Shown piece after piece: positions 7,859 to 15,113 of a DNA stretch of 45,166 nucleotides. The notes below the pieces were generated by a model. The model searched no databases. It saw nothing but the letters and a program-made list of their open reading frames with translations, and was not told the DNA's origin. The stretch is from positions 1 to 45,166 of the forward strand of contig CAYMBJ010000031.1 of NCBI GenBank assembly GCA_964388665.1, read 5' to 3'. This DNA is from CALCCV01 sp964388665. GTDB taxonomy: Bacteria > Bdellovibrionota > Bdellovibrionia > Bdellovibrionales > Bdellovibrionaceae. The stretch's first letter is position 1. The number at the start of each line of letters is the position of its first letter. Position numbers and translations under genes: made by a program.

Positions 7859-8518
7859 CTAAATCTTGACAAAGTTTTCGTACAAATGAAAGTCCGGATG
7901 ATCGCCTCTATGCTGATTTGCCCAATAGGACCTTTCGATTTCATTGCTCTGATGATTCAATATGACGGACGGTGATACGCTTATCTTTTGCTTTGATAGT
8001 GCTTTGCTAAATTTGCTTCCCAATAGCAGTTTGGCTTCCATCGTCGCCAAATTTGGTGATACCTTGGCAAAGCTGGTCTCTTTCACAACCAAAGTGTCGA
8101 TTGACTTCTGTCCTTGACGATAGCCGGTAAATCCATAGATATTCCAATATCCCTGAGGTACTAAATTCACTTCAAAATAACTCAGATCTGCTGCACTTTC
8201 GGAATCGGCCCAGAAGAACTCAAAACAAGTCCTTTCCCAGAGTTGCAAATCAGGTCTGCGCTGCAATTGAAATATTTTTTCATTGCCAAAATCAATCAAT
8301 GAGTTGTCCCCAAGAATCGTAAATTTTAGACTCACCTCTCCGCTAGGTGAAAGTGCAATCTGACAATCTAATTTTAAATCAAAATCTCTTGCCCCAAATG
8401 CTTTTAGAGTAACGGATAAATTTTGCATGGCCCATTGAAACAAAGTGCTAAAATGTTGGCAAGTGCTGTCTCCATAAAGGCAATCCTTGGTTTCAAGTTG
8501 AATCGAAATCGACATCAT
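7859..8518 (-). CDS. DOMON-like domain protein
   Basis: A 219-residue protein resembling the bacterial DOMON_murB-like family, single-domain beta-sandwiches thought to bind a small ligand such as haem or sugar. Matching features are LWERTCFEFFW, the strand FEVNLVPQGYWNIYGFTGYR, and the C-terminal ending SYWANQHRGDHPDFHLYENF, where family members usually read 'SYWAL.H....PDFHH...F'. No signal peptide is seen. The ATG at 8518 (followed by a second ATG) is only 18 bases from the divergent rsmE start, leaving no room for two promoters. The internal ATG at 8425 (MQNLSVTLKAFG) matches the usual family start better. It precedes namZ. The biochemical role is not known. Confidence 0.65.
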   Translation of the reverse strand: MMSISIQLETKDCLYGDSTCQHFSTLFQWAMQNLSVTLKAFGARDFDLKLDCQIALSPSGEVSLKFTILGDNSLIDFGNEKIFQLQRRPDLQLWERTCFEFFWADSESAADLSYFEVNLVPQGYWNIYGFTGYRQGQKSIDTLVVKETSFAKVSPNLATMEAKLLLGSKFSKALSKQKISVSPSVILNHQSNEIERSYWANQHRGDHPDFHLYENFVKI

Positions 8519-8536
8519 GTATGATGAGCTCTAAAT

Positions 8537-9319
8537 ATGCGTAGATATTGGATCGAAGAAGATAAGCTCAACTCGGGAGAAGTTCGCCTTGATGGCGAGT
8601 CCTTTCATCATATAGTTGATGTCTGCAGGCAAACCCTGGGCTCTAAATTTGAGGTGATCACCCAGGGTGGACAGGCCCATTTGGTCGAAATTTTTGACCT
8701 GCAAAAGAAAAGTGCTCTAGCCAGAGTTATCTCCAGTCGAATGTTGCCGTCGCCGCGAGCACCTTATATTGATTTGTATTTGTCTCTGCCAAAACTGGCC
8801 ACTTTTGAGATGATTCTGGAAAAGTCCGTAGAGCTCGGGGTCCGGCAGATTTGGCCATTTTGTTCAGAATTTAGTTTTTTCCGAAAACCCTCAATGATTT
8901 CTCGCGAACGCAGAGAGCGTTGGTCTAAAATTGTTCAGTCAGCAACTCAGCAATCCGGCCGCGGCGATCTCATGTTGGTGGCTGAGTGCAGTCGCTTTGA
9001 AGATCTTGTTGCGAAACTTGCCCCCCACCATTGTCTGGTGGCCTACGAGGGAGAAGCCAAATCTTCCTTAAAAGGACTGCTGCAATCCAAACGAAAATCA
9101 GGAACAGCAGAGAAGTGCTCTCCGGAAATCTGGAATTTGCTGGTGGGCAGTGAGGGGGGATTTTCCAAACACGAAATTGATCAACTCAATGCGCGCGGCT
9201 TTGAGCCCTTTACTTTGGGATCACAGGTTCTACGAGTTGAAACGGCTTGCATTAGTCTAGTGGCCGCTTTAAAATATGAATTTGATCTATTTGATTCTGC
9301 AGAAGGAGACTGCCTATGA
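8537..9319 (+). CDS. rsmE: 16S rRNA m3U1498 methyltransferase RsmE
   Basis: Methylates N3 of U1498 in 16S rRNA with SAM. The N-terminal PUA-like domain starts typically (MRRYWIEEDKLNSGEVRLDG, then HHIVDV). The C-terminal SPOUT domain forms a trefoil knot: PYIDLYLSLPKLATFEMILE, KSVELGVRQIWPF, the glycine motif LLVGSEGGFSKHEID, and the closing motif LGSQVLRVETACISLVAAL. At 260 residues it has the usual length (about 245). Its stop overlaps the start of the RDD gene (ATGA), which suggests translational coupling with that gene and then rfaE2. The start is fixed by the conserved MRR opening, 18 bases from the divergent minus-strand start. Confidence 0.93.
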   Translation: MRRYWIEEDKLNSGEVRLDGESFHHIVDVCRQTLGSKFEVITQGGQAHLVEIFDLQKKSALARVISSRMLPSPRAPYIDLYLSLPKLATFEMILEKSVELGVRQIWPFCSEFSFFRKPSMISRERRERWSKIVQSATQQSGRGDLMLVAECSRFEDLVAKLAPHHCLVAYEGEAKSSLKGLLQSKRKSGTAEKCSPEIWNLLVGSEGGFSKHEIDQLNARGFEPFTLGSQVLRVETACISLVAALKYEFDLFDSAEGDCL

Positions 9320-10173
9320 CAGATCCAGAAGACTTTGAATTTCGTCCGCTCACTGAGGGCCTTGGATTTCAAAAAAAGAAGAAGGTGCTCTCTGCTGAAA
9401 ACGTCAAAGCGAGTTTTTCTGATAGTTCGCCATTTGACTTGCCTCTCAAGGCCTCGATTTACAAAGTCGAAGAGGGTTTTGACGAGATTCCTAAAAATCA
9501 AACTGATGCACTCTTTCGTGATAAACTTCCCGGCTTTTTCCCCAATGATGGCACCTCGATATTGGGGGATGCCGAAATTGCCTCAACTCCTGAAAAAGAT
9601 GGCATTCCTGAAAGTGCTGTCGACCAAATTCTAAAGGATCTACGCAAGAGCTCAACACTTGCTCTGCGATCTTCGAACACCGGGCCGGCCGGCCGGCTTA
9701 ATGATGTCGAGCAAAAGGGTGCTGAAAAGCAGACAAAAATTCAGCATCGATACAAGTACACGACCCACCATCCCCTAGCGATTTTTTTAGATGGCCTCTT
9801 GGTGGCGGCAATCAGTCTTTCTACGTTGATAATCTTGATGCTAGTTACAAATGTCAATTTGACTCGCCTGTGGAATGGCCCCTCGGGGAATTCGCTCATC
9901 GTGAGCAATTTAGCAATTGTAATGGGCTTTACTTTGATCTATTTGCTCGCCACTCGAATTTGTCTTGGTGCCACCCCAGGAGAGTGGTCCTTTGATATTC
10001 AGCTAGGCAAAACTAGCGAAAGCCAAACTCCCATCTATCCTGTCAAAGTTTTTATCAGATCAGTGCTCGTAGTGATGACGGGTTTTGTTTTCTTTCCGAT
10101 CTTGTCTTGGATCCTCGGATACGATGTTTTAGGAAAGATCTGCGACCTTAGACTGATTGAAAGAAAGTATTGA
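9316..10173 (+). CDS. RDD-family membrane protein with long soluble N-terminus
   Basis: A 285-residue protein. Residues 1-150 are soluble, charged and probably disordered in part, ending in a His-rich junction (HRYKYTTHHPLAIFLDG). The C-terminal half is an RDD domain with three membrane helices at about residues 155-180, 192-215 and 243-265. RDD hallmarks include an Asp in the first helix (FLDGLLVAA), CLGATPGEWSFDIQL after the second, and the closing KICDLRLIERKY. AAGGAG precedes the ATG, which overlaps the rsmE stop by four bases. RDD proteins are poorly understood, with some linked to ion exchange or envelope transport. The long N-terminal extension is not part of the family core and has no recognised domain. 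Confidence 0.75.
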   Translation: MTDPEDFEFRPLTEGLGFQKKKKVLSAENVKASFSDSSPFDLPLKASIYKVEEGFDEIPKNQTDALFRDKLPGFFPNDGTSILGDAEIASTPEKDGIPESAVDQILKDLRKSSTLALRSSNTGPAGRLNDVEQKGAEKQTKIQHRYKYTTHHPLAIFLDGLLVAAISLSTLIILMLVTNVNLTRLWNGPSGNSLIVSNLAIVMGFTLIYLLATRICLGATPGEWSFDIQLGKTSESQTPIYPVKVFIRSVLVVMTGFVFFPILSWILGYDVLGKICDLRLIERKY

Positions 10174-10176
10174 CCC

Positions 10177-10656
10177 GTGTCGATGCCGTTGCCACGAGTG
10201 CTCACTTTCTTAGATTTACAGCAACTTCGTCAGGAGTGCGACGAAGCAAAAAAGCGATTGGTTTTTACAAATGGCTGTTTCGACCTATTGCACATTGGTC
10301 ATGTCCGCTATCTCAATGAAGCGAAAAATTTGGGCGACGTCTTGATTGTTGCCATCAATTCGGACTCTAGTGTCAAAAAGCTCAAGGGCCCTTCTAGGCC
10401 CTTGCAATCCGAGAGTGACCGAGCCGAAATTCTAGTAAATCTTAAGGCAGTTGATCACGCGGTGATTTTTGAGGAGCAGACACCCTTAAAAATGATCGAA
10501 GCCGTACGGCCTGACGTCCTCGTTAAAGGGGGAGATTGGAAAACTGATCAGATTGTTGGTGCACCCTTTGTCGAATCCTATGGTGGCAAAGTTTATTCTC
10601 TAAACTTTGTTGACGGAAAATCCACTTCAGAAATTATTCAGCGATCACGCGCCTGA
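10177..10656 (+). CDS. rfaE2: RfaE2-type ADP-heptose nucleotidyltransferase
   Basis: Transfers AMP from ATP to D-glycero-beta-D-manno-heptose 1-phosphate to make ADP-heptose for the lipopolysaccharide inner core. It is the stand-alone equivalent of the C-terminal domain of HldE. Residues about 25-50 carry the cytidylyltransferase-fold signature VFTNGCFDLLHIGHVRYLNE with its HxGH motif. VKKLKGPSRPLQSESDRAEI and VLVKGGDWK follow, then the C-terminal SEIIQR. At 159 residues it matches stand-alone RfaE2 proteins. The start is GTG at 10177 or ATG at 10183, three bases after the RDD stop. The heptose kinase half is not in this window. Its 3' end overlaps the convergent minus-strand gene by 19 bases. 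Confidence 0.88.
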   Translation: MSMPLPRVLTFLDLQQLRQECDEAKKRLVFTNGCFDLLHIGHVRYLNEAKNLGDVLIVAINSDSSVKKLKGPSRPLQSESDRAEILVNLKAVDHAVIFEEQTPLKMIEAVRPDVLVKGGDWKTDQIVGAPFVESYGGKVYSLNFVDGKSTSEIIQRSRA

Positions 10657-10970
10657 TAGCGAAACGGAATAATGATTGCTTTGCCATAAAAATCATTAAA
10701 GTCTTTGCGCTTGTAAATGATCGCATCGAAACTAGCATTTTGCGGATCAAAATCATCCAAAATGCTAGGAATCGGCGCTGACTCATCAAAAGGATCTTGC
10801 CCAGTATCAGCAATGTCTTCTTGACTTGCAGCCTGCCCCTGTTCGTCAGACGACTCTTGCGGCTGAGGCGCAGGACCGGGCTGTGCATCTGAATTGTAGC
10901 AGATCAAAAGCAGAGATGCTGCGATCAAACCAAGGCCATGCAACTTTTGTGAAAACTTTGAATATGACAT
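10638..10970 (-). CDS. Small exported protein, last gene of envelope operon
   Basis: A 110-residue protein starting at the ATG at 10970, which has GGAGAG seven to eight bases upstream and follows the TPR gene stop by one base. The first 32 residues form a signal peptide (hydrophobic core LGLIAASLLLIC). The Cys is followed by YNSDAQ; the preceding residues LLI do not make a standard lipobox, so cleavage by signal peptidase I after SDA is also possible. The next 40 residues are Pro/Gln/Asp/Glu-rich and unstructured. The C-terminal 35 residues (DAIIYKRKDFNDFYGKAIIIPF) look folded. No family recognised. The frame extends upstream to 11054 but without a start signal. Its place suggests a partner of the upstream TPR proteins. 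Confidence 0.6.
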   Translation of the reverse strand: MSYSKFSQKLHGLGLIAASLLLICYNSDAQPGPAPQPQESSDEQGQAASQEDIADTGQDPFDESAPIPSILDDFDPQNASFDAIIYKRKDFNDFYGKAIIIPFRYQARDR

Positions 10971-10971
10971 A

Positions 10972-12987
10972 TTATTTCTCTCCCGCTCCCGCCGCAAAAA
11001 ACACTCGCAAGGTTTCACGATATTCGGGAGAGTTAGGATTCGGCGCGGTCTCACCGGTGCCCAGCTTCAAAGACGCATTTCTTTGCAGGTTTTGCCACCG
11101 CTGACTGGTATCCTCACCTAGGGGTGGACGGGCCTCAAATACCGTTTTGTACTGTCCTGCCAAAAATCTTGCGGCAAAAAGACGATAGAATGAATCTTTG
11201 GTTTGTCGCTTGGTATCCAAGTCTAATAGCAACGGTAGGGCCTTATCAAAATTTCCCGCTTGCACTTCGAGATCAGCTAAAAAATTTGCAAACTGAACGT
11301 ATTTTGGAGCCTTTAAATCGCGAGTGTATGCGACCAAAGTGTCACGCAACTCCTGCATGTACTTTTTGGGATCCTTACTTGCAAGATTTCGCAGAGCAAT
11401 AATTTTTTCTTCATTTGCCGAGGCATGAATTGATGCCAATCCACGACTGCCCAAAACTTTATTGGATACTTCGCGCACACAGTCTGCATCTTTTTGTTCA
11501 GAGCAAACATTGAGCCATAAACTCAAAACCTGCTTTCGACTCTTGGCCGTGGGAAAATATTTTTCTTGAAACGCAAACAAGGTTTTCAATCCATTGGCCA
11601 TATCCATCCGCATGATCGACTCTGGATTCGGAGCGCGCTGCGAATAAGTGTTTACGTAACTTTTCATCAGCGACTCGACTTCCACCAATAGCTCGGACTC
11701 CACAGATTTTATCACGTCAATCATCTGTTTTTCTGGAAGCTTCTGCAGCTCCCTCAAAATCGCCTGAAAATTTCCCATCGAAGCCCGGCTAGCAAAATTG
11801 CGTCTTGAGGTTTCCATTTCACCGATCAGAAGCTTGACTCTCTTTTCGGGGGTTGACGCCAACTTAACCAGCGTCTTAAACAGTGATTGCCCCCTTCGAC
11901 CGGAAGACTCTCTTTGCATAGCTGAATATGCGCTTGAAAGAAACTCGGCCTTTCGATCATTGTCCATTCCGAACAACTGATGTGACAGTGATAACAATCC
12001 CGCCTCATCTCTAAAACGACTGGAAACCGCCCCTAGCTCTCTGACAATCACCTTTTTTAAGTCACCCAAATGTTCATTTTTTAGCAGGGCCATCAGGTTA
12101 ATTTCAGCCATCGAGAAATCGTCACGACCCGCATAACTCCTGGCAATCCAGTACTGCGCTCTCGCCTTGTGCGCATCACTCATGGAAGGCATCGCCGACT
12201 TTAGAGACTGGATGGCCTTTAAATAGTCTCCAGAGCGGTAGTAAGTTTCAGCTACAAAGAGAGCCACACTTCCTGCGTACTTTGCATTGGGTTTGAGCTT
12301 TACGGCCTTTTCTAAGGACAAAATTGCTAGTTCTGCAGATCCTCCACCAGCCAATGCCAAACCATGTAAATAATAGGCATAGGACATCGTCTTTACATAT
12401 ATCTTTTTGAGTTTGGTGACCTCTAGTGCATCTTTAGCGGCAAGATCATAGGCCTTCTTGAGGTCCGTAACGACCAAAGGATTCTTTTCTTCCGCAGGAA
12501 GAGAGCTCAGAGCTTTGCCTCTTCGCAAGTGGAGCAAACAGCGACTTAACAAAAATTGCGCTTTTTCTTCAGGTGCGCGAGCAGCCTTGATCAGGTAACT
12601 GAAAGACAACAGCCGTTTGCGCAGTGTCTCCTCGTCCATCACCACGCCGCCAGATGAATCACCCGCGCCGTCTGCAGATCCAGAGCTGATCGCACCATCG
12701 GCACCATCATCCAAACTGAGCTCATTGACCGCACTCTCCGCGGAACCCACACCGGGTGCCAGATCCGACGTATCAAACTGGGAATTTCCAGCGCCACCAG
12801 TGCCATTCGCCTCACTGCTAGGAGCGCGACGTGCCTTGCGTGCTTTCTGAGACTTCGCCTGCAAATCCAAAGGCAGATGTGTCAACATAAGCAAGCAGCT
12901 CAGAGCCAACAATGTACAAGATCTGCCGGTGAAAAAAAGCAGATGTCTGCCAAATGCGGCTATTTTTGTGGAGACGGGCTCTTGCAT
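10972..12987 (-). CDS. Exported TPR-repeat protein
   Basis: A 671-residue protein starting at an ATG with AGGAGAG upstream. Residues 1-43 form a long signal peptide (core CTLLALSCLLMLTHLPL, probable cleavage near LQAKS). Residues 45-115 are a low-complexity Ser/Gly/Ala/Asp linker. From about 120 onward the protein is alpha-helical, with recognisable TPR units, for example AELAILSLEKAVKLKPNAKY and SGDYLKAIQSLKSAMPSM. Many further degenerate helical pairs run to the C-terminus. It should be a periplasmic or membrane-attached scaffold. The start lies inside the preceding gene (28-base overlap), so translation is probably coupled. Similar exported TPR proteins accompany outer-membrane barrels in myxobacterial gliding-type gene clusters; the relation here is inference. 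Confidence 0.75.
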   Translation of the reverse strand: MQEPVSTKIAAFGRHLLFFTGRSCTLLALSCLLMLTHLPLDLQAKSQKARKARRAPSSEANGTGGAGNSQFDTSDLAPGVGSAESAVNELSLDDGADGAISSGSADGAGDSSGGVVMDEETLRKRLLSFSYLIKAARAPEEKAQFLLSRCLLHLRRGKALSSLPAEEKNPLVVTDLKKAYDLAAKDALEVTKLKKIYVKTMSYAYYLHGLALAGGGSAELAILSLEKAVKLKPNAKYAGSVALFVAETYYRSGDYLKAIQSLKSAMPSMSDAHKARAQYWIARSYAGRDDFSMAEINLMALLKNEHLGDLKKVIVRELGAVSSRFRDEAGLLSLSHQLFGMDNDRKAEFLSSAYSAMQRESSGRRGQSLFKTLVKLASTPEKRVKLLIGEMETSRRNFASRASMGNFQAILRELQKLPEKQMIDVIKSVESELLVEVESLMKSYVNTYSQRAPNPESIMRMDMANGLKTLFAFQEKYFPTAKSRKQVLSLWLNVCSEQKDADCVREVSNKVLGSRGLASIHASANEEKIIALRNLASKDPKKYMQELRDTLVAYTRDLKAPKYVQFANFLADLEVQAGNFDKALPLLLDLDTKRQTKDSFYRLFAARFLAGQYKTVFEARPPLGEDTSQRWQNLQRNASLKLGTGETAPNPNSPEYRETLRVFFAAGAGEK

Positions 12988-14207
12988 TGACTCTCTCCTA
13001 TAAATACTTGATTGCCTAATTCGTCCAGCCAGTCCTCGCCATCATCCACCGGCCACATTTCAAGTCCCGAATTCAAAAGCTCTTCCTGAGACGGAAGCTT
13101 TCTGACTTTCGGCAACTCATTTGCTGAAGCCGACAGAGCTAGACTGGCAAATGCATAAACTCGACCAATCTCTTTTTCTAAACGGCTCTTGTCGGACTCA
13201 TACTTTCTCATTAGCGCCGATAGTAAGCGCTCTTTTTCGGCTTGGCGATCCGCCTTGCTGACGAGACTAGAACTCGACACTTTTTTTGAAAAGATCACAG
13301 TCTGGTACGAAGATCGGTGCAGATCGGACTGCAACCAACGAACAAAATTGTACTCGCCCGACTTGAGCTTATCAGAAAAGTTTTTAACATGCTTTAGGAC
13401 CAACGAAAAATCCTTGTCTCGACACATTTTTCTGTAAACATAGACCTGCACTAAATAGCTTTCAGGCTCTAGAAATTTAAAATACGAGGAGTACTGTGCC
13501 GCCAGCGCGCCATTGGCCTCATCAATGCGTCCGGCACGAAAGGCCGCCCACATCTTTTCAAAAAGCACCTGCTTGTATTTGTAATACACTGGTGGAATCC
13601 AGCCATAGACTGTTAATGCGTCCTCGAAGCGACCGTCCCCGTATAAAGACTGACCCATCAGGTGCAACACCGTGTAGTACAGCTCATTGTTGTAGGTATT
13701 GCCCTGATCAATTTCACGCCTTAAAAACTTAGCGACCCTCTGAAACCCTGAGAATGCCGCACCAAATTTTCTTTGCAACAAAAACTGCGAACTTCCTGCG
13801 ATGGCTCGATCAATTCCTGTGAATCTGGGACGATTGAAATCAGAAGGTTGAAAACGCTCCCACAAACGCAGGATATCCCAGCCCAACCACTGCGATCTGT
13901 GTAATACCTCACGAACCCGCAACCAAGTTTTTCGATCTGGAGATATTTTTGCCAATTTTTGAATGGCAACCCGCGCACTTAGACCATCGCCACTCGAAAT
14001 CAGATCCAAAACTTCGTCAGCATAGGATTCCCATTTCTCACGATCTTTGCGCGTGATCGGCTTAAAAGAACGAGATGAACTTGCGCTATTCGACTTAACA
14101 GCTCTGCGTTTGGCCTTGGCCTCGGACTCAGACGGCGCAATTCCTCCTACGAGGACGATCGCCAAGACAAGCAGCAATGCTATTCGAATACGGCTCAGAA
14201 GTACCAA
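12960..14207 (-). CDS. Exported helical (TPR-like) protein
   Basis: A 415-residue protein whose only sensible start is TTG at 14207, 13 bases inside the end of the upstream beta-barrel gene. A signal peptide spans residues 1-30 (RIRIALLLVLAIVLVGGIAPSESEA). A basic Ser-rich stretch follows (KAKRRAVKSNSASSSRS), then an all-helical body. Degenerate TPR-like pairs are seen around LLQRKFGAAFSGFQRVAKFL and LYGDGRFEDALTVYGWIPP. The C-terminus is acidic (WPVDDGEDWLDELGNQVF). I recognise no enzyme motif. It is the second gene of a four-gene operon in which every product is exported, which suggests that it forms a complex with the barrel and the larger TPR protein. Confidence 0.7.
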   Translation of the reverse strand: MVLLSRIRIALLLVLAIVLVGGIAPSESEAKAKRRAVKSNSASSSRSFKPITRKDREKWESYADEVLDLISSGDGLSARVAIQKLAKISPDRKTWLRVREVLHRSQWLGWDILRLWERFQPSDFNRPRFTGIDRAIAGSSQFLLQRKFGAAFSGFQRVAKFLRREIDQGNTYNNELYYTVLHLMGQSLYGDGRFEDALTVYGWIPPVYYKYKQVLFEKMWAAFRAGRIDEANGALAAQYSSYFKFLEPESYLVQVYVYRKMCRDKDFSLVLKHVKNFSDKLKSGEYNFVRWLQSDLHRSSYQTVIFSKKVSSSSLVSKADRQAEKERLLSALMRKYESDKSRLEKEIGRVYAFASLALSASANELPKVRKLPSQEELLNSGLEMWPVDDGEDWLDELGNQVFIGESQCKSPSPQK

Positions 14208-14911
14208 ATCAAACCCACTTCCAAGATACCAACTGTGTAGGATACCTTTTCGCCATCAATAATAGACTGCAAAACACTGCCACCCGCTGCGGCCCTAAGG
14301 TTGAACCAATTCGATAGGAAAAATGTCTTTCCGATGCTCAAGCCATAGCGATCGCCACTGAAGCCGCCTTCATACTGAATCATGGCAAAACCCATTTTTA
14401 CAAAAGTATCACTTCGAACAATGCTGTATGGTCCCCAACTATCTTTGCCATATGCAGGGGCCCACAACAACTCGACACCGTACTGCGAAAGTGGTTTTGA
14501 GTAATTCAGTTTTGCCTTATATCCACCTTCCAATATAAGATCATCAAAGCGCTTTACAACATCACGCTCCTGCGCAATGAAAGACGGAACGTAATTAACG
14601 TACGCCTCAAATGAATCCGAAAGCGCATAGCCAAGATTTATGTTCATCCCGTAAAGGGTGGTGGGACCATCGGAAAAATCAAACGATCCAAAGGTGTTAA
14701 ATAAGAAGCTGCCTTTTTTTGTTTTTGCTTTTCGTTGCACAACGACCACATCTTTAAAAACTTCCTCGATCTCTCGAGTTTCAATTGGTGGTGGACGGAG
14801 ATTTTTGTCCAACTTATCTGCACCGGAGGCGGCCTGCGAAGCCACGATAGCCGCAGAAAATCCTATCAACGACAAACAGACGCACCAATGGTGTAATACG
14901 AGTTTATACAT
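14195..14911 (-). CDS. Outer-membrane beta-barrel protein (myxobacterial-type)
   Basis: A 238-residue protein with a signal peptide (core CVCLSLIGFSAAIVASQAASGA) and a Pro-rich periplasmic segment (NLRPPPIETREIEEVFKDV). About 160 residues of alternating beta-strands follow, ending in the aromatic motif WYF, typical of substrates of the BAM complex. Strand-like pieces include YGMNINLGYALSDSFEAYV, YGVELLWAPAYG and FNLRAAAGGSVLQSI. The layout resembles the 'outer membrane beta-barrel domain' proteins found in myxobacteria and Bdellovibrio. The gene is first in an overlapping operon with two TPR-like proteins and a small exported protein, and is divergent from the SelO gene. It is probably the outer-membrane anchor of that complex. 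Family assignment moderate. Confidence 0.72.
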   Translation of the reverse strand: MYKLVLHHWCVCLSLIGFSAAIVASQAASGADKLDKNLRPPPIETREIEEVFKDVVVVQRKAKTKKGSFLFNTFGSFDFSDGPTTLYGMNINLGYALSDSFEAYVNYVPSFIAQERDVVKRFDDLILEGGYKAKLNYSKPLSQYGVELLWAPAYGKDSWGPYSIVRSDTFVKMGFAMIQYEGGFSGDRYGLSIGKTFFLSNWFNLRAAAGGSVLQSIIDGEKVSYTVGILEVGLIWYF

Positions 14912-15000
14912 AGCTTAAAGTGTACCATGCTGAGCCGAATACGCACCACTCGACTGTCCCTAAGGCTATTGCTTTTGATTTCGGATTTTTTGTATCCTCT

Positions 15001-15038
15001 GGGACTGGACTACCTCACTTTAAAAAAAGGGACTGGAC
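15001..15038. promoter_or_regulatory. 10-bp direct repeat in divergent promoter region
   Basis: GGGACTGGAC occurs at 15001-15010 and again at 15029-15038, 28 bases apart start to start. It lies in the 202-base region between the outer-membrane operon (minus) and the SelO gene (plus). The spacing is near three helical turns, so it could be a paired binding site. No transcription factor can be named from sequence. Confidence 0.4.
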
Positions 15039-15113
15039 AGACAAAAATCTGCAATATTTGATGTGTCGTGTTGAGTTTTTCTAAAGTCCTGATTTTGCGT
15101 ACCGAGATAGTAC

